Positions 18,189-26,009 of a stretch of 64,000 bases of DNA are shown here, one piece after another (position 1 is the first letter of the stretch; the number at the start of each line of letters is the position of its first letter). Location: positions 1 through 64,000 of the forward strand of contig NZ_VFVL01000026.1 of the NCBI RefSeq assembly GCF_006442815.1. The letters are read 5' to 3'. The DNA comes from Mesorhizobium sp. B2-4-3 (GTDB taxonomy: Bacteria; Pseudomonadota; Alphaproteobacteria; Rhizobiales; Rhizobiaceae). The translations under genes were made by a program, and so were the position numbers. The notes beneath the pieces are model-generated. The model made no database searches. It saw only the letters and a program-made list of their open reading frames with translations, and was not told where the DNA came from.

Positions 18189-18206
18189 ATACATACATGC
18201 ATATAC
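18189..18206. promoter_or_regulatory. HutC-like operator, site 1 (before ABC transporter)
   Basis: ATACATACATGCATATAC. The same 18-bp motif (consensus ATACATACAWGYATATAC) occurs upstream of hisD-like and of the SDR. It contains ATGCAT and GTATATGC-like half-sites close to the GTxTAxAC core known for HutC-subfamily GntR proteins. It precedes the binding-protein gene in an otherwise gene-free 279-bp gap. Confidence 0.75.
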
Positions 18207-18306
18207 AAGCTGGCGAGGCTGATTTCCGGGACCTCGGCAGCATTTGGGCAAGCTGATCCGGGCTCCTTCGTGACTGGCGCCGGAGGCACGAACGGTCCCA
18301 CCCGTT

Positions 18307-19038
18307 TCACGTCTTGCGGGAAGGAGAATAGCGGCTGCCGAGCGAGTAGCGGCTACCGACATAGGTCAGCTTGCTGATGGTGGCCACGACCGCGCCCGTC
18401 CACGTCCGGCGATGCAGGAGAAGGCAGCAACTGCCGATATCGATGGCGAGGTGCCGCGCCGTCTCGGCATCGGCCGGGACAGCGGAAATGATGTGCTCGA
18501 CCTCGGTCACCGGGGTCTTCTGCATCAGGTAGTCGTAGGTCGCCGTCTTCGAGAAATCCTGCTTGTCATAGTCGGGTATCAGGCTCGGATTGACGAAGCG
18601 CTCTTCGAGTTGCACGGGCAGGTCGTTCTCGAAGTTGACGACCACCGAATGATAGATCGCCGGGCGCTTGGCGAATTCGAAGGACAGCGAGAGCTCCTTG
18701 GTCGGCGTGATCCTTTCAAGGACGAGAACCTCGGAGCGATGCCTGTTGCCGCGCGCGACGATCTCGGCCGCGATGTTGTTGATCTCGATCAGCGTCGACT
18801 GCGGCCGGGGCGGCGCGATGAATGTCCCCACGCCCTGCAGCCGGATCAGGAAGCCAGCCGAGGTCAATTCCCGCAAGGCCCGGTGAACGGTCATCCGCGA
18901 CACGCCGAGCGCCGCGACGAATTCATTCTCGGACGGCAGCTTGCGGTCCTTGCTCCATTTGCCGGCTCCGATGTTGGTCAGGATGTAGTCCTTGACCTTC
19001 TCGTAGAGAGGACTGGCCGTATCGGGCAAAGCATTCAT
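18307..19038 (-). CDS. GntR-family repressor, HutC subfamily
   Basis: A 243-aa protein with an N-terminal GntR winged helix (KLPSENEFVAALGVSRMTVHRALRELTSAGFLIRLQGVGTF) and a C-terminal UTRA ligand-binding domain (NFENDLPVQLEERFVNPSLIPDYDKQDFS; CLLLHRRTWTGAVVATISKL). The UTRA half closely follows the HutC histidine-utilisation repressor pattern. HutC itself senses urocanate. It is the third gene after hisD-like and adh, so it is probably autoregulated through site 2, and it likely controls all three units of the cluster (inference). No hut genes are present. Confidence 0.92.
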   Translation of the reverse strand: MNALPDTASPLYEKVKDYILTNIGAGKWSKDRKLPSENEFVAALGVSRMTVHRALRELTSAGFLIRLQGVGTFIAPPRPQSTLIEINNIAAEIVARGNRHRSEVLVLERITPTKELSLSFEFAKRPAIYHSVVVNFENDLPVQLEERFVNPSLIPDYDKQDFSKTATYDYLMQKTPVTEVEHIISAVPADAETARHLAIDIGSCCLLLHRRTWTGAVVATISKLTYVGSRYSLGSRYSPSRKT

Positions 19039-19072
19039 GTTTCACACGTCCTTTCCGGCAAGCTGTCGGCAA

Positions 19073-20095
19073 TCATGCGCCGGCAGGCCGCCGCACCCGG
19101 ATGATGGTTTTCAAGCCGTCGCCCTGCCCCGCCAGCAGGCGCTCATAGGCGGCCGGAACGTCGTCCAGGCCGATCTCGCGATCGATCAGGTTGATCAATG
19201 GTGCGGACAGTTCGCCGAGCATCCCGATGGCGTCGGGCAATTCATCGGCGAAGGCATGGCATCCCAGCAGCGCGATCTCGCGCTCGACCAGCATGTTGGG
19301 GTCGATATCGAGGCGGCCGTGGAAAATGCCGACCAGCGCCACGGAGGCGCCGGAACCCAGAACATCCAGCAACCGGTTGAGCGCAGCGATGCTGCCGGTG
19401 GCCTCGACGGCCGCAAGCAACGGCGCTCCGTGGAGCGCGGCAGCAATTGCTTCGCGGTCGAGATCGACGATCGTGGCGCCGGTCACGCCGGCGACACGCT
19501 CGCAGCGCGCCCGATTGCGATCGGTGACCAGCACCTTGCCGCCGAACGTCCGCGACAAGAGCAGCGCCGCGAGGCCGCCGATGGTGCCGCAGCCGACGAC
19601 CAGCACCGCACCCGCCGTCTTCGGCAGGCGCCGGACCGCGTGCAGCGCGACGGCGAGCGGCTCGGCCATCGCCGCTACCCTTTCGTCAAGCGCGGCGTCG
19701 ATGACATGCAAAAGCCGCGCCGGAAGGACCGCCTCCTCGGCAAAGCCGCCGTCGCATGCTTCGCCGACGAAGCCCAGCGAGGCGCATAGATGCCGCCTGC
19801 CCGCGCGGCACTGCGCGCATTCTCCGCACCAGAAACGGGAATCGGCGACGACCCGGTCGCCCACCGCGATGGTGTCGACGCCCGCGCCGATCGCTACCAC
19901 TGTGCCGGTCAGCTCATGGCCGGCCGTCGAGGGCACGCGGCTTATCCACTGTCCGGTGCGGAAATTGTGGAGGTCGGACCCGCAGATGCCGGCGGCATCG
20001 ACACGCAGCTTCACCCAGCCCGCGTCGGGGGCCCCTGGCGCGGCGATATCCTCGACGCGCAGGTCGCCGGGGCCATGGAGTCTGGCGGCCTTCAT
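19073..20095 (-). CDS. Zinc-dependent alcohol dehydrogenase (MDR family)
   Basis: A 340-aa medium-chain dehydrogenase. The catalytic zinc residues are in GICGSDLHNF and AGHELTGTVV; the structural zinc cysteines are CGECAQCRAGRRHLC; the NAD(P) loop is VGCGTIGG. The sequence is of the sorbitol/threonine-dehydrogenase type, acting on polyols or secondary alcohols. It is 12 bp behind hisD-like and 34 bp before the repressor gene, in one transcription unit. It probably oxidises a hydroxyl of the cluster's substrate or an intermediate; identity unknown. Confidence 0.93.
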   Translation of the reverse strand: MKAARLHGPGDLRVEDIAAPGAPDAGWVKLRVDAAGICGSDLHNFRTGQWISRVPSTAGHELTGTVVAIGAGVDTIAVGDRVVADSRFWCGECAQCRAGRRHLCASLGFVGEACDGGFAEEAVLPARLLHVIDAALDERVAAMAEPLAVALHAVRRLPKTAGAVLVVGCGTIGGLAALLLSRTFGGKVLVTDRNRARCERVAGVTGATIVDLDREAIAAALHGAPLLAAVEATGSIAALNRLLDVLGSGASVALVGIFHGRLDIDPNMLVEREIALLGCHAFADELPDAIGMLGELSAPLINLIDREIGLDDVPAAYERLLAGQGDGLKTIIRVRRPAGA

Positions 20096-20107
20096 AGCGA
20101 CCGTCCG

Positions 20108-21430
20108 TCAGGCGCCGAGATAGCGGTCGCGGATTTCCGAGACGGCGTTCTCGTGCGAGCTGAACCCTTCATAGCGGGCGAGCGTGCGGGCATGCCCGGC
20201 AAGCTCCGGATAGGCGGCCGACGTCACATAGCCGACCGACGAGCGCTTGAGGAAGTCGGTCACCGAAAGCGGTCCGTAGGTGCGCGCCCAGCGGCTGGTC
20301 GGCAGCACCGCATTCGGCCCGAGGACGAAATTGGCGAGCGTCACCGGCGTGTACGGACCCATGAGGATCTCGGCCGCCTCGGTGATGTGGCCGAGATGCG
20401 CGAACGGTTCCCGCGACAGTATCTCGAGATGCTCGGGCGCATAGTCGTTGATGAAACGGTAGCTGTCCTCCAGCGAGGCGGTCAGCACGATGCCGCCGCG
20501 CTTGCCGGTCAGCACCGCGCGCGAAAACTCGACGCGCTGCTCGCTCATGCGCGACCAGTGCTCGGGAAGTGCTGCCAGGGCGGCAGCGGCGACCTTGCGG
20601 CTGTGCGTCACGAGATAGGCGGAGGAATCCGGTCCGTGCTCGGCCTCGATCAGAAGGTCGAGCGCGGCGAGGCCGCCGTCGACACTGTCGTCGGCAAAGA
20701 TGATCGCTTCCGACGGGCCGGCCGGAAGACCGGTATCGATGATCGAGGACAAAAGGCTCTTGGCCGCCACCACCCAGGGGCTGCCCGGCCCGACGATCTT
20801 GAGCGCGGGCTTCACCGTCTCGGTGCCGTAGGCGACAGCGGCGACCGCATGCGCGCCGCCGCACTTGTAGACGGTTTCGACCCCCGCAAGGCGGGCGGCG
20901 ACCAAGGTTGCGGCGTCGACGGAACCGTCCGAAGTCGGCGGCGTCACGATCGCGATCCGCGGCACGCCGGCGATGACGGCCGGAATCGAGGTCATCATGG
21001 TCACCGACGGGAAAGCGCCCTTGCCGCGCGGGACGTAGAGCGCGACGGAGGCGATCGGCGTGTATCGGTCGCCGGCATAGGCGCCTGGCCGGACCTCCTT
21101 GAGCCACATCGTCTCCGGGCGCTGCTCCTCGTGGAAATGCCTGATGTTTTCGATGCCGAAGCGGATGCTGTCGACGACATCCTTGTCGACCTTGCCGAAG
21201 GCCGCATCGAACTCGGCTTCCGAAACCTTCAGACTGCCCGCGGTCACATCGGCCTTGTCGAGGTCCCGGACGAACCGGAGCAGGGCCGCATCGCCTTCGG
21301 TCCTGACCGCATCGAGGATCGGGCGCACCTTCTCGACGAAGACCGAGAGGTCGGCTTCGGCGCGCTTCAGCAGGCTCGCCCGCTGTTCGGGGGTGGCGGA
21401 TGACAGGTCGTGGAAGCTGACGTCGGACAT
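20108..21430 (-). CDS. Divergent histidinol-dehydrogenase paralogue
   Basis: A 440-aa protein of the HisD fold. The catalytic Glu-His is kept (YAPEHLEIL, E333-H334), and so is the last zinc histidine (H426 in SSHENAV). Compared with E. coli HisD, zinc ligand Q259 is E262 (IEAEHGPDS), zinc ligand D360 is N367 (LANFVLGPN), the substrate His in GTNHVLPT is A374 (GPNAVLPT), and the GPGN loop reads GPGSP. It is therefore unlikely to be the biosynthetic enzyme. Position first in an operon with adh and a HutC-type repressor points to catabolism. HisD relatives oxidise alcohols to acids through aldehydes (for example sulfopropanediol dehydrogenase HpsN), but HpsN keeps these residues as far as I recall. 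Confidence 0.88.
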   Translation of the reverse strand: MSDVSFHDLSSATPEQRASLLKRAEADLSVFVEKVRPILDAVRTEGDAALLRFVRDLDKADVTAGSLKVSEAEFDAAFGKVDKDVVDSIRFGIENIRHFHEEQRPETMWLKEVRPGAYAGDRYTPIASVALYVPRGKGAFPSVTMMTSIPAVIAGVPRIAIVTPPTSDGSVDAATLVAARLAGVETVYKCGGAHAVAAVAYGTETVKPALKIVGPGSPWVVAAKSLLSSIIDTGLPAGPSEAIIFADDSVDGGLAALDLLIEAEHGPDSSAYLVTHSRKVAAAALAALPEHWSRMSEQRVEFSRAVLTGKRGGIVLTASLEDSYRFINDYAPEHLEILSREPFAHLGHITEAAEILMGPYTPVTLANFVLGPNAVLPTSRWARTYGPLSVTDFLKRSSVGYVTSAAYPELAGHARTLARYEGFSSHENAVSEIRDRYLGA

Positions 21431-21525
21431 GGGCTGCTCCTCAGAAACGCGGTGACGTACGACAATTCCGGAACACGCCGGGATTTGACATGGCAAGGAT
21501 CACACGCATCTTGGCTTCCTTAAAA

Positions 21526-21543
21526 GTATATACATGTATGTAT
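21526..21543. promoter_or_regulatory. HutC-like operator, site 2 (before hisD-like - adh - gntR)
   Basis: GTATATACATGTATGTAT on the plus strand, i.e. ATACATACATGTATATAC in the direction of transcription. It lies 96 bp upstream of the hisD-like start. It includes an exact GTxTAxAC match (GTATATAC) to the core described for HutC-type GntR repressors. It would autoregulate the operon that encodes the repressor. Confidence 0.78.
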
Positions 21544-21598
21544 AACCATCGCCAGCATTTTCCGTGCTCTGCCATCGGGCTGGCCCCGGCAAGCCGCG

Positions 21599-22372
21599 TC
21601 AGATCGAGGCAAGAAAGCCCCCGTCCACCGGAAAGGACTGACCGGTGATGTAGGCCGAGGCGTCCGAGGCCAGGAACACCGCGATGCCGTGCAGGTCCGA
21701 AAGGTCACCGAAACGGTGCTGTGGGATCTTGGCGAGCATCGACTGCCGCCACGCCTCGTCGGCGTAGAACACCTCGGTCATCGCCGTCCTGAAGTAGCCG
21801 GGAGCGATGGCATTGACCCTGATCCCCAGATCGGCCCATTCCGCCGCCAACGCCCGCGTCATGCCGAGCAGGCCCGACTTCGACGAACCGTAGGGCACGG
21901 CCGTGGGGATGCCGACTTCGGAGGTCAGCGAGCACAGATTGATGATGGCGCCGGGCCGTCCGGCATCGCGCATGCGGCGAGCGGCTGCCTGGGCGCAGAA
22001 GAAGGCGCCCTTGAGATTGGTGTCGACGATCCTGTCCCAGAGCGCTTCGTCGACGTCGAGCGAAGGCCTGACCTCTTCCATGCCGGCATTGTTGACCAGA
22101 ATGTCGAGGCCCCCAAGCAGGTCGGCGGCCTCGGCGGTCGCGGCGCGGCAACGGGCGACATCGGTGACATCCAGGGCAATGGCGTGCGCAACCCCTCCGG
22201 CGGCCCGGATCGCTGTCGTCGTCTCCCCGAGCGCGGCAAGGCTGCGCGCCGTAACAGTGACAGCAGCGCCGGCCGCGCTCAGCGCCTCGGCGATGCCGCG
22301 CCCGATGCCCCGGCTCGCGCCGGTGACGAGCGCCTTCTTGCCCGACAGGTCGAAGAGGGAAGCATTGCGCAT
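21599..22372 (-). CDS. SDR-family oxidoreductase
   Basis: A 257-aa classical short-chain dehydrogenase. The cofactor motif is VTGASRGIGRGIAEAL, the structural motif DILVNNAGMEE, the catalytic triad S (NLCSLTSEVG) and YxxxK (YGSSKSG), and the tail is TGQSFPVDGGF. Arg in TARS after strand 2 would favour NADP(H). It is a separate unit with its own operator site 61 bp upstream, matching those of the HisD-paralogue and transporter units. The substrate is unknown; it probably oxidises or reduces an intermediate of the same pathway. Confidence 0.94.
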   Translation of the reverse strand: MRNASLFDLSGKKALVTGASRGIGRGIAEALSAAGAAVTVTARSLAALGETTTAIRAAGGVAHAIALDVTDVARCRAATAEAADLLGGLDILVNNAGMEEVRPSLDVDEALWDRIVDTNLKGAFFCAQAAARRMRDAGRPGAIINLCSLTSEVGIPTAVPYGSSKSGLLGMTRALAAEWADLGIRVNAIAPGYFRTAMTEVFYADEAWRQSMLAKIPQHRFGDLSDLHGIAVFLASDASAYITGQSFPVDGGFLASI

Positions 22373-22432
22373 CTCGATCCTCCTTGGCCTTGCCGGCCTG
22401 CCCTCGCCTGCGAGACTAGCCGATCATTGCTT

Positions 22433-22450
22433 ATACATACAAGCATATAC
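22433..22450. promoter_or_regulatory. HutC-like operator, site 3 (before the SDR)
   Basis: ATACATACAAGCATATAC, differing from site 1 by one base and from site 2 by two. It is 61 bp upstream of the SDR start, in a short AT-rich stretch. Conservation of this 18-mer at three promoters within 4.3 kb, and nowhere else that I noticed in the window, supports a dedicated regulon. Confidence 0.75.
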
Positions 22451-22549
22451 AAATGATTTTGGGCGCAGCAGTGAAGCTGGCGGTGGGGAGCGTGAGCCCC
22501 TGTGCCGATATACCGCGACCCTATCCGGCGCGCTGTCCTGCCGCCGCGC

Positions 22550-24595
22550 TCAAATCCTGATCCCGAAGCGGATGCCGTCATAGATGGCGGCGTGGATATT
22601 GCGCGAGGCGACCGCGTCGCCGATGCGAAACATCACGAAGCCGCCTTCGGCATTGCGATCGGGGAAGATGTCGCCGCCGCTCACCAGCCGCCCGTAGTCG
22701 ATCGCGCCGCCATTCTTCGACAGGGGTTTTAGCGACAGATAAAGATCGTCGAGCGGTGCTGTGCCATGCTCGACCACCACCTGGTCGACGCGACGCTCGC
22801 CGCGCCAGCCATCGGCGAAGTCCGACGCGAGCTCGGCGACGAGCTGGTTGCCCTCGCGCCGCACCGAGCGCAGGCGGGTGTTGATGGTGACGGTGACGCC
22901 CTTTTCATGGAAGGCGCGCATGTAGGGCACGTGGTTCAGGCCGCCCATTTCCGGTGCGAAGAAGCGCTCGGGCGAGACAAGCTCCAGCCTGGAGCCGCTG
23001 TTGGCGATCAGCTCGGCGGCGCCCATGCCCTGATGGCCGCCATTGTCGTCGTAAAGCAGCACGTTCTCGGCCGGCTTGACACTGCCGGCCATGATGTCCC
23101 AGCTCGAGGTGACGAGATTGTCGCCGGCGGTCAGCGGCGGGTTCTGCGGCAGGCCGCCGGTGGCGACGATCACCACATCCGGCGCCTGCGCCAGCACATC
23201 GTCCTTCTCGGCCCAGGTGTCGTAGCGGATCTCGACGCCGAGGCGGTCGAGCTCGGCCAACCGCCAGTCGATAATGCCGATCAGCTCCTTGCGGCGCGGG
23301 TTCTGGGTTGCGAGCCTCACCTGGCCGCCTGCCTGGCTGGAGGCTTCGAGCACAGTCACCTGATGGCCGCGTTCGGCGGCGACGCGCGCGGCTTCCAGGC
23401 CACCGGCACCCGCGCCCACCACCACGACTTTCTTCTTCGGTCCTTCGCTCTTTGCGATGATGTGCGGAACGGTCGCTTCCCTGCCGGTCGCGGCGTTGTG
23501 GACGCAAAGCGCCTCGCCGCCCTCATAGATGCGATCCAGGCAATAGGTGGCGCCGACGCAAGGGCGGATCTCGTGCTCGCGGCCTTCCATCACTTTGCGG
23601 ATGATATGCGGATCGGCGATATGGGCGCGGGTCATGCCGACCATGTCGAGCTTGCCGGCGGCGATGGCGTGGCGGGCGGTGGCGACGTCGGAAATACGCG
23701 CCGCGTGGAAGGTCGGGAACTTCGTCGCCGCCCTCACCTCGCCGGCGAAATCGAGATGCGGCGATGAGCGCATGCCGGCCACCGGGATGACCTTGGTCAG
23801 CGACGCATCGGTTTCGATCGTGCCGCGGATGATGTTGAGGAAATCTACCTTGCCGGAATTGGCGAGCCGCCTGGCGATCTCGACGCCCACCTCCTTCGAG
23901 ATGCCCTTTTCGAAATCCTCGTCGGCGACCATGCGAATACCGACGATGAATTTCGCGCCGACGGCGGCACGCACCGCGTCGAGCACCATGTCGGTGAAGC
24001 GCAGCCGGTTGTCGAGCGAGCCGCCGAACTCGTCGTCGCGATGGTTGGTCAGCGGCGACCAGAAGCCGTCCATCAGATGGCCGTAGGATTCGAACTCGAT
24101 GCCGTCGAGGCCGGCCGCCTGGCAGCGCTGCGCGGCCGAAGCATAGTCGGCGACGATGCGCTCGATGTCCCACTCCTCGATGATCTTCGGGAAGGCGCGA
24201 TGCGCCGGCTCGCGCACCGGCGAGGCCGACAGCACCGGCAGCCAATCGGCCTTGTTCCAGCCGGTGCGGCGGCCGAGATGGGTGATCTGGATCATCACCT
24301 TGCAGTCATGCTCATGGCAGGCATCCGCAAGTTCAGCCAGCCACGGCACGATCCTGTCGTCATAGACATGCAGATTGCCGAAGGCGGCCGGGCTGTCGCG
24401 CGAGACGATCGCCGAGCCCGCCGTCATGGTCAGCGCCATGCCGCCCTTGGCCTTTTCGGCGTGGTAGAGCCGGTAGCGCTCCTTCGGCATGCCGTCCTCG
24501 GAATAGGCCGGCTCATGGCTGGTCGACATCACCCGGTTCTTCAGCGTCAGGTGCTTGAGCTGGTAGGGTTGGAGAAGCGGGTCGTTGCTGGTCAT
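22550..24595 (-). CDS. DgcA / trimethylamine-dehydrogenase-like flavoprotein
   Basis: A 681-aa fusion of an old-yellow-enzyme FMN barrel (1-370), a Fe-S segment and an FAD/NAD-binding half (VVVVGAGAGGLEAARVAAERGHQVTVLEA). The overall layout is that of trimethylamine dehydrogenase, 2,4-dienoyl-CoA reductase and the DgcA/stachydrine N-demethylases; the sequence looks closest to the last. The 4Fe-4S segment reads CVGATYC then GEALCVHN, so C346, C352 and C364 are present but the second cysteine of trimethylamine dehydrogenase is A349. It likely removes a methyl group from an N-methylated amine. It has no HutC-like operator of its own and is divergent from queF. Confidence 0.88.
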   Translation of the reverse strand: MTSNDPLLQPYQLKHLTLKNRVMSTSHEPAYSEDGMPKERYRLYHAEKAKGGMALTMTAGSAIVSRDSPAAFGNLHVYDDRIVPWLAELADACHEHDCKVMIQITHLGRRTGWNKADWLPVLSASPVREPAHRAFPKIIEEWDIERIVADYASAAQRCQAAGLDGIEFESYGHLMDGFWSPLTNHRDDEFGGSLDNRLRFTDMVLDAVRAAVGAKFIVGIRMVADEDFEKGISKEVGVEIARRLANSGKVDFLNIIRGTIETDASLTKVIPVAGMRSSPHLDFAGEVRAATKFPTFHAARISDVATARHAIAAGKLDMVGMTRAHIADPHIIRKVMEGREHEIRPCVGATYCLDRIYEGGEALCVHNAATGREATVPHIIAKSEGPKKKVVVVGAGAGGLEAARVAAERGHQVTVLEASSQAGGQVRLATQNPRRKELIGIIDWRLAELDRLGVEIRYDTWAEKDDVLAQAPDVVIVATGGLPQNPPLTAGDNLVTSSWDIMAGSVKPAENVLLYDDNGGHQGMGAAELIANSGSRLELVSPERFFAPEMGGLNHVPYMRAFHEKGVTVTINTRLRSVRREGNQLVAELASDFADGWRGERRVDQVVVEHGTAPLDDLYLSLKPLSKNGGAIDYGRLVSGGDIFPDRNAEGGFVMFRIGDAVASRNIHAAIYDGIRFGIRI

Positions 24596-24672
24596 CTTCT
24601 TCCTGCCGTTTCAAAATCAAATTGTGCTAATGAGCGCGCCGCGCCCGATTGAATGCGGCGCCCAATGATTGC

Positions 24673-24704
24673 GCTGCCGCCCCTCGAACGGCGGCAGCAA
24701 GGAG
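24673..24704 (+). promoter_or_regulatory. Leader hairpin abutting the queF ribosome-binding site
   Basis: GCTGCCGC (24673-24680) pairs with GCGGCAGC (24691-24698) over a 10-nt loop, followed at once by AAGGAG (24699-24704), the Shine-Dalgarno of queF. A structural link to translation is possible. It does not match the preQ1 riboswitch consensus (no C-rich loop or A-rich tail), so I do not call one. Confidence 0.4.
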
Positions 24705-24710
24705 TTGCCC

Positions 24711-25172
24711 ATGACAGACGCCAAGAACCTCACCCAGCTCGGCAAGCACGTCGAGACGCCACAGAGCCCCGAACAGGCGGTCCTGGAGACCGTGCCGTTC
24801 CAGCGCGGCGACGGCCCGCCAGCGATCGTGCGTTTCACCTGCCCGGAATTCACCTCGCTCTGTCCGGTCACCGGCCAGCCCGACTTCGCCCACATCGTCA
24901 TCGACTACGCACCCGACCGGACGCTGGTGGAATCGAAGTCGCTGAAATTGTTCATGACCTCGTTCCGCAACCACGGCGCCTTCCATGAGGAGTGCACGGT
25001 GATGATCGGCCGCCGGATCGTCGAGGCGACGAAGCCGCTCTGGCTGCGCGTCGGCGGCTACTGGTTCCCGCGCGGCGGCATCCCCATCGACGTGTTCTGG
25101 CAGACCGGCGCGCCGCCCAAGGATGTATGGCTGCCGGATACCGGCGTCGCGCCCTATCGCGGACGCGGTTGA
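24711..25172 (+). CDS. queF: NADPH-dependent 7-cyano-7-deazaguanine reductase
   Basis: A 153-aa QueF of the short, unimodular type. It reduces preQ0 to preQ1 in queuosine biosynthesis. The catalytic Cys lies in [15 protein letters not shown], the QueF NADPH motif is [21 protein letters not shown], and the C-terminal [11 protein letters not shown] follows the family. The start at 24711 has an AAGGAG box. No other queuosine gene is in the window. Its length fits the bacterial short QueF group. Confidence 0.97.
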   Translation: MTDAKNLTQLGKHVETPQSPEQAVLETVPFQRGDGPPAIVRFTCPEFTSLCPVTGQPDFAHIVIDYAPDRTLVESKSLKLFMTSFRNHGAFHEECTVMIGRRIVEATKPLWLRVGGYWFPRGGIPIDVFWQTGAPPKDVWLPDTGVAPYRGRG

Positions 25173-25199
25173 AATTTGTTGCGAAAGGCCGGCGGGACA

Positions 25200-25359
25200 G
25201 CGCCCCCCTCTGTCCTGCCGGACATCTCCCCCACAAGGGGCGAGATTGGCAGCTTCGGCGGCCCGTTTATCCTGCAACGTCGAAGATTGGCGAAAGCCGG
25301 CGGGACATTTGATCTCCCCCCAAGTGGGGGAGATGGCCGGCAGGCCAGAGGGGGGCGCG
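25200..25359. repeat. Rhizobial intergenic palindromic mosaic, copy C
   Basis: A complete ~160-bp copy after queF: left arm with CTCTGTCCTGCCGGACATC and CTCCCCC, internal AGATTGGCAGC and AGATTGGCGAAAGCCGG modules shared with copy A, and right arm GGGGGAGATGGCCGGCAGG. The right arm carries GGCC where copies B and D have GTCC, as in copy A, so two subtypes are present. Confidence 0.88.
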
Positions 25360-25393
25360 AAGGATCGCCAGCCCTGATCTTCAATCACCACCA

Positions 25394-26005
25394 TCACTCG
25401 CACTGGTATTGGCTGAGCGCCCATTCGCCGGTGACCGACAGAAGATCGGAGACCTTCCAGGCGCCACCGACCTTCTTCAGCTTCCATTCCAGCCGATGCT
25501 GGTGGCCCTCGACGACGAAGGCGACGACCACCTTGGCCTGGTCGCCATCGACGGCTTCGATCGTCCGCAAGCTCTTGTCGATGGCGAGCTTGTCATAGTC
25601 GGCATTGTCGAGCGCCATGTTGGGATCCAGGCATTCGCCCTGCCCCGAGGCGCGCAGCGCATCGCTCTTGTCGAGCACGGTTTTCGCCGGATCGACGAAG
25701 TTCTTGCGCTGGGCCGGATCGAGCTCGAGCCCGAGATGTTCGTAGAAGGGCTTGACCACCGCCGTCGGCGATCCAGGCAGGACAGGCGCGGGCGGCGGCA
25801 GTTCGACCGGCTTGTTTTCCGGCGCCTGGGTTGCGGCGGGCGGCGAGGTGTCGAGCGCAGGCGGCGAGGTATCGTCCGCAGGCGCATTGTCGCCCGACGA
25901 CGCGTTCGGCGGCGCGCCGAAGAGCCCCTGCGCCGAGGCGGCGCCGTTCAGCCCCGCGGCCAGCATCGACAAGCTCGACAGCGCGAGGACGAGACGACGA
26001 AGCAC
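25394..26005 (-). CDS. Secreted protein, DUF3828-like, paralogue 1
   Basis: A 203-aa protein with signal peptide (LVLALSSLSMLAAGLNGAASAQ), a Pro/Thr/Asp-rich low-complexity linker (about residues 30-75) and a C-terminal domain with CLDPN, AVDGDQAKVVVAF and LEWKLKKVGGAWKVSDLLSVTGEWALSQYQCE. The two cysteines probably form a disulfide. The domain is clearly paralogous to the gene 4 bp upstream. It resembles DUF3828-type periplasmic proteins of unknown function; the extra linker is peculiar to this copy. Confidence 0.85.
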   Translation of the reverse strand: MLRRLVLALSSLSMLAAGLNGAASAQGLFGAPPNASSGDNAPADDTSPPALDTSPPAATQAPENKPVELPPPAPVLPGSPTAVVKPFYEHLGLELDPAQRKNFVDPAKTVLDKSDALRASGQGECLDPNMALDNADYDKLAIDKSLRTIEAVDGDQAKVVVAFVVEGHQHRLEWKLKKVGGAWKVSDLLSVTGEWALSQYQCE

Positions 26006-26009
26006 GGCG

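Noticed and set aside
20108-21430. Biosynthetic histidinol dehydrogenase hisD
   Set aside because: Two zinc ligands and a substrate histidine are replaced, no his genes are adjacent, and the gene lies in a repressor-controlled catabolic cluster.
15344-22372. Canonical sulfopropanediol (hps) operon
   Set aside because: HisD-like, ADH and SDR genes match the pattern superficially, but the HisD-like protein departs from residues I expect in HpsN, and a HutC-type regulator with NitT/TauT transporter is not the described hps set. Kept only as an alternative.
24600-24710. preQ1 riboswitch upstream of queF
   Set aside because: No match to the preQ1-I, II or III consensus could be found; only a simple GC-rich stem is present.
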